A DNA stretch of 5,069 nt from Prevotellaceae bacterium UBA1075 (lineage in GTDB: Bacteria > Bacteroidota > Bacteroidia > Bacteroidales > Bacteroidaceae). The DNA lies in assembly GCA_002316015.1 (NCBI GenBank), contig DCCS01000006.1, positions 1 through 5,069 on the forward strand. Reading direction: 5' to 3'. The position numbers and the translations under genes are program-made. Positions within the stretch are counted from its first letter, which is position 1; the number at the start of each line of letters is the position of its first letter. Below are positions 1 to 5,069 of this stretch, piece by piece. A model generated the notes under the pieces. That model made no database searches. It saw only the letters and a list, made by a program, of their open reading frames with translations, and was not told the origin of the DNA.

Positions 1-10
1 AGAAGTGCCC

Positions 11-98
11 TGGGGCGGTGGACACTTGGCTCTGGGGCAGCGGACGCTTGGCTCTGGGGCGGTGGACGCTTGGCCCGGGAGCAGCGGACGCTTTGCCC
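11..98. repeat. 22-bp GC-rich tandem repeat, four copies
   Basis: The units start at 11, 33, 55 and 77, each 22 bp, with consensus TGGGGC(GGT/AGC)GGACGCTTGGCTC. The third-base block alternates between GGTGGA (units 1 and 3) and CAGCGGA (units 2 and 4), so the higher-order unit is 44 bp. The fourth copy is the most degenerate. The period is not a multiple of three, so a coding repeat is unlikely. The array may extend past the left edge of the window. Its function is unknown. Confidence 0.85.
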
Positions 99-116
99 GG
101 AAAGCCTGGAGCCTGC

Positions 117-139
117 TTCGTTTCGCGGTTGGAAACGAA
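117..139. other. Small perfect stem-loop
   Basis: The arms TTCGTTTC (117-124) and GAAACGAA (132-139) are exactly complementary around a 7-nt loop. It sits between the two tandem-repeat arrays and overlaps a weak leftward promoter-like TATATTCG. There is no T-run on either strand, so it is not a terminator. It could be an operator or leader hairpin of a gene beyond the left edge, or chance. Confidence 0.35.
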
Positions 140-146
140 TATACCA

Positions 147-209
147 AACTTTGCAACATTCATTTCCAACTTTGCAATGAACATTTCCAACTTTGCAACA
201 TGGCAGGTA
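147..209. repeat. 21-bp tandem repeat with AACTTTGCAA core, three copies
   Basis: The exact decamer AACTTTGCAA recurs at 147-156, 168-177 and 189-198, a strict 21-bp period, with CATTTCC-type spacers (ACATTCATTTCC and TGAACATTTCC). The block is far more AT-rich than the 22-bp array just left of it and is unrelated in sequence. Read leftward it places TTGCAAAG elements upstream of TATATTCG (143-136), one mismatch from a TAnnTTTG box, so it might be upstream sequence of a gene beyond the left edge. That reading is weak. Confidence 0.75.
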
Positions 210-330
210 TGCGCATTCCCCCGCGAAGTCACCTGGCCGTTCCTATCCACACACGCCAAACGACATGGCTTTGCGGACTATGACGAATGCGCTTTACACA
301 GATTGCGCACGGGTTACGGGCATGCAAAAC

Positions 331-357
331 GGCTCGAATGACAATGTCATCCGAGCC
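331..357 (-). terminator. Intrinsic terminator hairpin of the two-gene operon
   Basis: The arms 331-343 and 345-357 form a 27-bp near-perfect palindrome with one mismatch (A337/C351) around a central base. In RNA this gives a strong GC-based stem starting GGCTCG. On the minus strand the stem is followed directly by GTTTTGC, a short U-tract, as expected for termination of leftward transcription. It lies 74 bp beyond the stop of the small gene. On the plus strand no T-run follows, which supports the minus-strand reading. Confidence 0.7.
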
Positions 358-430
358 GCCTTGCACTGGGGAGTGGATTGGAGCCACGCATCCATGCCCA
401 GACCTTAAGGGGCAGGTGTGGCCGTCATGG

Positions 431-628
431 TCAGTCTATCCACAGGTTGCCCTTCTCATCGCGGTTGCCGCTTACATCCTCTTCAAAATCGCTGTAGTCG
501 TAATCCTTGCCGTTCTTGACGACCACCTGTTGCGACCCTGTCATAAGACTCTGCTCTGAAGCCAGCCCGACAATGGTGATGCGGGGCGACACATATTCTC
601 TCTTGCTCATATCTGATAATGTATCCAT
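431..628 (-). CDS. Small acidic hypothetical protein, distal gene of the operon
   Basis: I do not recognise a defined function. It encodes 65 aa from the ATG at 628-626, or 59 aa from the ATG at 610-608 (MSKREYVSP). The shorter form looks more natural, because small Bacteroidales proteins of this general style often begin Met, a few Lys/Arg, then Y-x-x-P. After a short hydrophobic stretch (ITIVGLAS) come EQSLMTGS and a strongly acidic C-terminal half (KDYDYSDFEED) ending in NLWID. There is no transmembrane segment, signal peptide or cysteine. It starts 55 bp after the stop of the large surface-protein gene on the same strand with no promoter visible between, so co-transcription is inferred. 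A hairpin terminator lies 74 bp past its stop. The role is unknown. A secreted or processed small peptide, or an accessory to the surface protein, is possible but unsupported. Confidence 0.72.
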   Translation of the reverse strand: MDTLSDMSKREYVSPRITIVGLASEQSLMTGSQQVVVKNGKDYDYSDFEEDVSGNRDEKGNLWID

Positions 629-683
629 AATGATAATGTGTGTGGTTGAAAACTTTCTTGCGTGGGCAGGCGGCTCGTTCTGG

Positions 684-3600
684 TTACCTCCTTGCCTGCT
701 TGGTTATCTTGCCGTTGGCATGCCTCACGATAATGATCCCCCTGCCCGGTGCGGGCAGTTTGCGTCCGCTCACATCGAAGTATTCGGCTGGGGCACTGCC
801 TGCGGCATCAAGGATGCCATCGCCGACGGATGTGGCCTCTTCGTCGCTGGCCACAAAGCGGAGCTGACGGGCGCGGGCCAGATTCCCGCCTGCGGGGGCG
901 AGATAGGCGCGGAAGCCCTTCGAGCTCACCTTGTAGCCCTTTCCGTCACTGCCCTGCTGTTCGGCAATGGCGGAGATGTTCCACAGGCTGTTGCTCATCA
1001 GGGCGTAGCCCTCTGCTATGTCGTACTGCACGAAGTCACCGCTCAGGTACACTCCGCCCTTGGCTTCCGTCTCACCATCGAGGGGCTGGCGCACCACTTC
1101 CACATCCGAGGCACCGAGGTTGAGCGTGGTGGTTCCCGCGTCCGCCTTGAAGAAGGCCGGTGTCCCTGCGGGAAGGGTGCCGCCCTCCAGTGGCCTGACA
1201 TAGACAATGCCGTCGCCGTCGCTTCCGTAGTTCACACCGTCCAGGGTGTAGCAGGTGAGGCCCGCCTCGCCGGGCTTCAGGCTGTAGGGCAGGCACAACG
1301 AGCCCCACACGGCCTCGCGCTCGCCGCCGCCATTCAACTGGCGGGTGTGGGTCACCGTGCCGGCGGTAAAGGGCGCGCAGGCCACAAAGTCCTGGCCGTC
1401 CTCCAGCCGGAGGTTGTCCACATGGAGCGCGCCGTCCTTGACGTTGATGTCGTGGCGCCGGTCACCCACCTTGTAGTAGGTCTTGAAGTAGCCGGTCATG
1501 TAGTTGGCCATCTCGATATAGTTTTTCTTCTTGTTGTCGGTAACGTCAGCAAACGCCACGGCGCCGCGCAGACTGGAGCAGTTGCGGAAGGGCTGCTGCG
1601 AGTTGTACAGCCCTTGGATATTGAATGCGTCGGACACATAGATGGTCTTCAGGCTGGCACAGTCTGAGAACATGTCTTCCATATTCGTCAGCTTTTCAGT
1701 GGAGAACGAGGTGAGGTCAAGTTCCTCCAGACTTGTACAGCCCTTGAACATTTCGTCCATCTGGGTGACCTTGCTGGTGTTGAAGCCTGTGAAGTCAACT
1801 TGCTTGAGGCTGGTACAGCCGGTAAACATGCCATACGCAGACTGCGCGGCGTTCAGCCCCGAGAGGTTCGCCGTGATGAGACTGGTGCAATTTTTGAAGA
1901 GCCCAAGCACTCCACCAGTCGTCACGCTGCCAAAGTCCAAGCCGGAGAGGTCTATCGTGGTGAGGCTGCTGCATTCGCGGAACATGCCTCTGACATATTT
2001 CGTCGCCGAGGTGTTCAGGTTCTCCAGGCCCTTGACCTCTGCCAGTTTCGTGCAGCCCCGGAACCACTCGTAGCACGATGCGGGGCGCACCTCCTTGAAG
2101 CTCTCTTCGAAGACGGCCGTCTGCAGCGTCTCTGCGCACACGGCTATCCATGCGGGACTGGCCTCCCCGGTGTTCAGCACGGCAAAGCTGTTCTCCGCGT
2201 TGCCGTCAATCACCTCGTCCACCTGTCTGAAGGTCAGCGTCATGTCTGTGGGACTCCAGACAGCGCGAGGCGCGAACGCCACGGTGAGCTTGTTGTCCGG
2301 GCCGTAGTTGCCCGTCAGACTTGTGCAGCCGTCAAACATGTTCGTGATGTTTGCATTCTCGGGGAGCAGCTTTGTTGTGGCGAGGATTTTCTTCAGGCTC
2401 ACGCAGCCCTTAAACATGTTATACATATATTGACAGTAGCCGTCTGCCAGCCGGAGGCTGCGGAGGTCAAGCTCCTGAAGGGCCTTGCACTCAAAGAACA
2501 TGGCCGACATGTCATGTATCCGGTGGGCATTCTCCCAGGAGGGGAGCTTGACTGACTTGAGGCTGAAGCATTGCGAGAACATAGCGTGCGTATCTGCTGC
2601 CATGTTTGTGCTGAAACCAGACAGGTCAAACGACTGTATGCCCTCGCAATTCCTCAGCATCTCGCCGAAATCCTCCACCTGGGCTGTGTTGAAATGGGAG
2701 AGGTCAAGCGAGGTTAAACTCTTGCAGTGGCCGAACATACAGGACATATCCGTCACATCCGAGGTGTTCAGGTTCTCCAAGCCCTTAACCGCTGCCAGAC
2801 TTTGGAACCCCCAGAACCACATTCTGCATGATGTGGGGCGCACATCCTTGAAACTCTCGTCGAAGACGGCCGTCTGCACAAAACCCAGCCTGTCATTTCC
2901 AACAGAGCTTCCAAGGGAGTCGCGGAATGCCTGTCCATCCGCGAGATTGATGGCTACATGCTTCAGCGCGTCTGTGCCGGACGGCATCACCTTGGGCGCC
3001 ATTGTGAATGTCACGGTGCGCGCACCAGTGCCGATGTTGAACTCGTACTTCACACTGGGCACCAGCTCGGCTGTGAGCCTGTTGTCCAGGCCATAGTTGC
3101 CTGTGGCCGGACAGCCTGCGAACATATCCCATGTGCCCCAGGAGTCTGTTATCTGGCCGGTGGTGAAACAGCCGGTGACACGGATGGTGTCCAGGCTGGT
3201 GCAGCCGCTGAACATCTCCATCATGCTGTTCACGTTCCCCGTGTTGAAGCTGGAGAGGTCGAGCACTTTCAGACTTGCACAGCCCTTGAACATGGACTCC
3301 ATTGCCTCCACGTTCTCCGTGTTGAAGTTGGAGAGGTCGAGCGAGGCTAACGCCTTGCAGGAACCGAACATCTCGCTCATATCCCGCACGCTGTCTGTGC
3401 AGAGGTTCTCCATGCCCTCAATGGATTCCAGTTTCTCAAAGCCGTCAAACCACAATGCCAGCGACGTGGGGCGGGCTTCCTTGAAGCTCTCATCAAAGAC
3501 GACCTTCTTCGCGTCATCTTTCAGTCCATACCAGACATCCCTGTTCCATGAAGTGGTATCAATTTCAAAATACTGACTGCCGGTATCAGGAACGGGTGCC

Positions 3601-4757
3601 GTGTAAAAAGTCACGGTTTGTCCGCTTCCGTCGACACACACAAAGGGATATGTGTCGGCCATGAAGCTGTTGCCCGGGCCGTAGTTGCCCTTGACGCTTT
3701 TACATCCCTCAAAAATGCACGATTCGTTTGTGGGCTTGAATATCTTCGCATTGACCCTCACGGTCAAAAGGCTGTAACAATCGGCAAACATACGGCTCAT
3801 AAATTGCACACTCTTTGTGTTGAAGTTCCTGAGGTCTAACGAGGTGAGGCTGCCACAACGTGAGAACATAGACATCATTGACTCCACGTTTTTAGTGTCA
3901 ATGCCTGTAATGTCCAAGCTGCGAAGGTCAAAACAATTGGCGAACATATATTCAATACCTGCCGGTGCTCCCTTGAAATTGGAGAGGTCAAGCTTTTTGA
4001 GCGAATAACAATCATAGAACATACTGCTCATATACTTCACTTTCTCTGTGTTGAAGCCGGATAGGTCGAGCGACGCGAGCGACTGGCAGTCACTGAACAT
4101 CTGGCTCATATCCGTTACATTCGCCGTGTTGAAGCCGGAGAGGTCAAGCTCCTTGAGTTTAATACATAGCCTGAACATATTGCTCATATTCACCACTTCC
4201 GACGTGTTGAAGCCGGATAGGTCGAGCGACACGAGCGATTGACAGTAATTGAACATCTGGCTCATATCCGTTACTTTCGCCGTGCTGAAGCCGGAGAGGT
4301 CAAGTGACTGTATGGCGGTGCAGAAAGCAAACATTTCGGCCATGCTCGTCACCTCTGAGGTGTTCAGGTTCTCCCAGCCCTTAAAGGTGGTGAGCTGACT
4401 GAACCCGGAAAATAATTTCTGGCACGACTTGAGGCGCGCATCCTTGAAACTCTCGTCAAAGATCACGGTCTTGGTACCATATGGCACGGCACTGCCCCAC
4501 CCTGGATTCTCCAGGTTTACATCCCCATCCCCATCTGCCAGGCTTTCGGGGTATAGGACATAAAGTTCCTCGGACTGTCCTGCGGGCATGTTGCCATAAT
4601 GGAAGGTCAGCGTAGATTCTGTGGCACTGAAGGAGGCATAAGCCACCGGGGCACCAGCCGAGGCTGTCTGCGCAGCCAGGCGGACAGGCAGGCACAGCAG
4701 CACGAGGAATGTCAGCACAAATGTCAGTACACGAGAAAGCCTACCGGGGGGGGGCAA
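684..4757 (-). CDS. BspA-family (DUF285) leucine-rich repeat surface protein, four modules, start at a poly-C tract
   Basis: Secreted, probably surface-exposed repeat protein of 1357 aa; relatives are thought to mediate adhesion or host contact, but ligand and role here are unknown. Residues 1-30 form a signal peptide: Arg6/Arg9, hydrophobic core 10-25, likely cleavage near LAA|Q. Cys22 lacks a lipobox, so a lipoprotein is unlikely. Four modules follow, each opened by a VFDESFK-like motif (FDESFK or FEESFK at about 100, 421, 632 and 883) and an ENLNTS-type stretch, then 26-residue repeats of the form LxSLDLSxFNTxxVxxMxxMFxxC, about 24 in all. Modules 1-3 end in GNYGxxN plus a beta-rich linker. 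From about 1087 a non-repeat domain (GDRRHDINV onward) leads to a tail (about 1311-1357, YFDVSGRK, GIIIVRH) resembling Bacteroidetes secretion or sorting tails. The start shown is TTG. An ATG at 4791-4789, out of frame by one base across the C9 run, is probably the true start in the ON state. No stop or frameshift interrupts the rest. Confidence 0.93.
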   Translation of the reverse strand: MPPPGRLSRVLTFVLTFLVLLCLPVRLAAQTASAGAPVAYASFSATESTLTFHYGNMPAGQSEELYVLYPESLADGDGDVNLENPGWGSAVPYGTKTVIFDESFKDARLKSCQKLFSGFSQLTTFKGWENLNTSEVTSMAEMFAFCTAIQSLDLSGFSTAKVTDMSQMFNYCQSLVSLDLSGFNTSEVVNMSNMFRLCIKLKELDLSGFNTANVTDMSQMFSDCQSLASLDLSGFNTEKVKYMSSMFYDCYSLKKLDLSNFKGAPAGIEYMFANCFDLRSLDITGIDTKNVESMMSMFSRCGSLTSLDLRNFNTKSVQFMSRMFADCYSLLTVRVNAKIFKPTNESCIFEGCKSVKGNYGPGNSFMADTYPFVCVDGSGQTVTFYTAPVPDTGSQYFEIDTTSWNRDVWYGLKDDAKKVVFDESFKEARPTSLALWFDGFEKLESIEGMENLCTDSVRDMSEMFGSCKALASLDLSNFNTENVEAMESMFKGCASLKVLDLSSFNTGNVNSMMEMFSGCTSLDTIRVTGCFTTGQITDSWGTWDMFAGCPATGNYGLDNRLTAELVPSVKYEFNIGTGARTVTFTMAPKVMPSGTDALKHVAINLADGQAFRDSLGSSVGNDRLGFVQTAVFDESFKDVRPTSCRMWFWGFQSLAAVKGLENLNTSDVTDMSCMFGHCKSLTSLDLSHFNTAQVEDFGEMLRNCEGIQSFDLSGFSTNMAADTHAMFSQCFSLKSVKLPSWENAHRIHDMSAMFFECKALQELDLRSLRLADGYCQYMYNMFKGCVSLKKILATTKLLPENANITNMFDGCTSLTGNYGPDNKLTVAFAPRAVWSPTDMTLTFRQVDEVIDGNAENSFAVLNTGEASPAWIAVCAETLQTAVFEESFKEVRPASCYEWFRGCTKLAEVKGLENLNTSATKYVRGMFRECSSLTTIDLSGLDFGSVTTGGVLGLFKNCTSLITANLSGLNAAQSAYGMFTGCTSLKQVDFTGFNTSKVTQMDEMFKGCTSLEELDLTSFSTEKLTNMEDMFSDCASLKTIYVSDAFNIQGLYNSQQPFRNCSSLRGAVAFADVTDNKKKNYIEMANYMTGYFKTYYKVGDRRHDINVKDGALHVDNLRLEDGQDFVACAPFTAGTVTHTRQLNGGGEREAVWGSLCLPYSLKPGEAGLTCYTLDGVNYGSDGDGIVYVRPLEGGTLPAGTPAFFKADAGTTTLNLGASDVEVVRQPLDGETEAKGGVYLSGDFVQYDIAEGYALMSNSLWNISAIAEQQGSDGKGYKVSSKGFRAYLAPAGGNLARARQLRFVASDEEATSVGDGILDAAGSAPAEYFDVSGRKLPAPGRGIIIVRHANGKITKQARR
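4048..4304 (-). repeat. Recent in-frame duplication of a two-LRR unit
   Basis: The segments 4048-4148 and 4204-4304 match at 94 of 101 positions with an offset of 156 bp, exactly two 26-residue repeats. They encode almost the same LDLSGF-N/S-T, VTDMSQMF stretch. Flanking repeats are much more diverged, so this copy event is recent or the segments are being homogenised by recombination. The remaining repeats in the gene share short blocks such as GTTGAAG plus GAGGTC, but at lower identity. Confidence 0.8.
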
Positions 4758-4791
4758 AATTGGGGTTGTTGGAACGGGGAGTTGTTCTCAT
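4741..4791 (-). other. Out-of-frame ATG-initiated leader reading frame (OFF-state 16-residue peptide)
   Basis: The ATG at 4791-4789 follows an A-rich stretch (AACAATGTAAA), which suits Bacteroidetes initiation without a Shine-Dalgarno sequence. It starts MRTTPRSNNPNF, runs through the C9 tract and stops at TAG (4743-4741) after 16 codons. With one C fewer the same ATG would continue as APPGRLSRVLTF into the signal peptide of the large protein, giving a basic extended n-region. This makes it the likely genuine start of the surface-protein gene and the frame seen here the OFF configuration. The alternative is that TTG at 4757 is the real start and this ATG is unused. Confidence 0.55.
4746..4754 (-). 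repeat. Homopolymeric C9 tract at the gene start (candidate phase-variation switch)
   Basis: Nine consecutive G on the plus strand, hence C9 on the coding strand, lie between the TTG codon (4757-4755) and the Gly-Arg codons that begin the signal peptide. Runs of this length are prone to slipped-strand mispairing. A change of one base moves the upstream ATG (4791-4789) into or out of frame with the large gene: eight or eleven C gives an open frame, while nine C gives a TAG stop at 4743-4741 and ten C a TGA a few codons later. The sequence shows the tract directly; variability is inferred. Confidence 0.75.
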
Positions 4792-4828
4792 TTTACATTG
4801 TTTTTAAATGCGCTCATTAGTTCTATGT

Positions 4829-4863
4829 TGTATGTCGATTGACAGTTAAGACTTTGACATACA
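4829..4863 (-). promoter_or_regulatory. Inverted repeat at the predicted 5' end of the operon leader
   Basis: Perfect 8-bp arms TGTATGTC (4829-4836) and GACATACA (4856-4863) are separated by 19 nt. The arms begin 6 nt downstream of the putative -7 box, so the repeat covers the expected start site and the first 35 nt of the leader. It could be a 5' hairpin in the mRNA or an operator. It does not enclose the promoter, so it is not an invertible-promoter arrangement. An 8-bp repeat could also be chance. Confidence 0.35.
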
Positions 4864-4869
4864 CATGGA

Positions 4870-4877
4870 CAAAGTTA
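4870..4877 (-). promoter_or_regulatory. Bacteroidetes-type -7 promoter element for the surface-protein operon
   Basis: On the minus strand this reads TAACTTTG, an exact match to the Bacteroidetes -7 consensus TAnnTTTG recognised by the primary sigma factor of the phylum. Transcription would begin near 4861-4865, giving a leader of about 70 nt before the ATG at 4791. No clear TTTG -33 element sits 19-21 nt upstream; that region reads GTGGGC. The -33 box is often poorly conserved in this phylum. Confidence 0.55.
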
Positions 4878-5001
4878 CACAATATTCCGAGAAAGCCCAC
4901 TCATTTCGGACAAATATTTCAAAAAAGAGTAAACATGACACCTTTCCAGGCTCTGGGCAACGGGATGCTCCTCCATATTGTCTGGCCTGCCCTACAACAA
5001 G

Positions 5002-5042
5002 AGAAATGCCAACCACCATTTTGGCCTGTGGTTGGCATTTCT
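5002..5042. terminator. Strong hairpin near the right edge, probable terminator
   Basis: The perfect 15-bp arms 5002-5016 and 5028-5042 (core AAATGCCAACCAC / GTGGTTGGCATTT) enclose an 11-nt loop. The stem ends in an A-run on one side and a T-run on the other, so it resembles a bidirectional terminator: TTTCTTG follows it on plus and TTTCTCTTG on minus. It probably ends a gene lying beyond the right edge and reading leftward, insulating the surface-protein promoter from read-through. No rightward gene is visible that it could serve. Confidence 0.65.
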
Positions 5043-5069
5043 TGCTGTTGCGCTTCAGGATGGGCTTGA

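Larger units (their letters stand above)
1..330. other. Non-coding flank left of the operon terminator
   Basis: No convincing gene lies here. Short open frames on the plus strand run across the 22-bp and 21-bp repeats, but they translate simple repeats, lack recognisable domains and overlap one another in different frames. Apart from the two repeat arrays and the small stem-loop, 210-330 shows nothing identifiable on either strand. Confidence 0.6.

Noticed and set aside
11..209. CRISPR array
   Set aside because: The repeats are directly contiguous 22-bp and 21-bp tandem units with no unique spacers and no cas genes nearby.
5..408. Overlapping plus-strand frames of 71-107 residues across the left flank
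   Set aside because: They read through the 22-bp and 21-bp arrays in different frames, have no domain or initiation signal, and the 22-bp period would shift frame at every unit.
507..1667. 386-residue open frame on the plus strand, antisense to the 3' part of the surface-protein gene
   Set aside because: It lies opposite a GC-rich, clearly coding minus-strand region, has no recognisable domain, and its His/Val/Gly/Ala-rich composition is typical of an antisense shadow.
1642..3839. Several plus-strand frames of 73-251 residues with repeated motifs such as VLKPERSS
   Set aside because: The repetition mirrors the LRR coding repeats on the opposite strand; the minus-strand frame carries the signal peptide, LRR consensus and tail.
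4690..4694. Lipoprotein signal at Cys22 of the large protein
   Set aside because: The residues before the cysteine (VLL) do not fit the lipobox, which needs Gly, Ala or Ser directly before Cys; a signal peptidase I site after Ala29 fits better.
4788..4817. Nine-codon upstream frame (MSAFKNNVK) whose TGA overlaps the ATG at 4791 as ATGA
   Set aside because: It could couple translation to the main start, but a nine-codon frame with such an overlap is easily chance in A-rich leader sequence and nothing else supports it.
4829..4863. Invertible promoter flanked by inverted repeats, as known in Bacteroides
   Set aside because: The inverted repeat arms are only 8 bp, enclose just 19 nt, and lie downstream of the -7 element, so inversion would not reorient a promoter. 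No recombinase gene is in the window.
4839..5069. 76-residue plus-strand frame from a TTG running to the right edge
   Set aside because: It crosses the promoter region and the 5002-5042 hairpin, starts at TTG, and has no recognisable feature.

Overview
The window holds one very large surface-protein gene on the minus strand, a small gene directly downstream of it on the same strand, and repeat-rich non-coding flanks. The organism looks like a member of the Bacteroidales, most likely Prevotella or a close relative. The reasons are the 26-residue leucine-rich (DUF285 / 'BspA family') repeats, the long C-terminal domain ending in a YFDVSGRK...GIIIVRH-type tail, a Bacteroidetes-style -7 element (TAnnTTTG) upstream, and the absence of Shine-Dalgarno sequences. 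This placement rests on recognition and no database search was run.

Layout, read in the direction of transcription (right to left): a hairpin at the right edge (5002-5042) probably terminates a neighbouring gene outside the window. A promoter (TAACTTTG, 4870-4877) follows, then a leader of about 70 nt with an inverted repeat at its 5' end. The large gene occupies 684-4757 (1357 aa as it stands). After a 55-bp gap comes a small acidic protein of 59-65 aa (431-628). A long hairpin (331-357) followed by TTTT is the likely operon terminator. Beyond it, 1-330 has no convincing gene but carries two unrelated tandem repeats: a 22-bp GC-rich unit in four copies and a 21-bp unit in three copies.

The most notable feature is a run of nine C residues on the coding strand (4746-4754) at the very start of the large gene. 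The best ATG (4791-4789) lies upstream of the run and is out of frame by one base. As written it yields a 16-residue peptide ending at TAG. Losing one C or gaining two would join that ATG to the signal peptide and give a 1368-1369-residue secreted protein. Only a TTG codon abutting the tract opens the frame in the present state. This is the expected layout of an ON/OFF slipped-strand switch on a surface antigen, and the window would be in the OFF or low-expression state, unless the run length is a sequencing error.

Taken together, the two genes look like one transcription unit for a secreted, probably cell-surface, leucine-rich repeat protein plus a small protein of unknown function. The repeat region consists of four modules that appear to have grown by internal duplication. 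Base composition shifts strongly from the N-terminal modules (near 45-50% G+C) to the C-terminal domain (above 70%).
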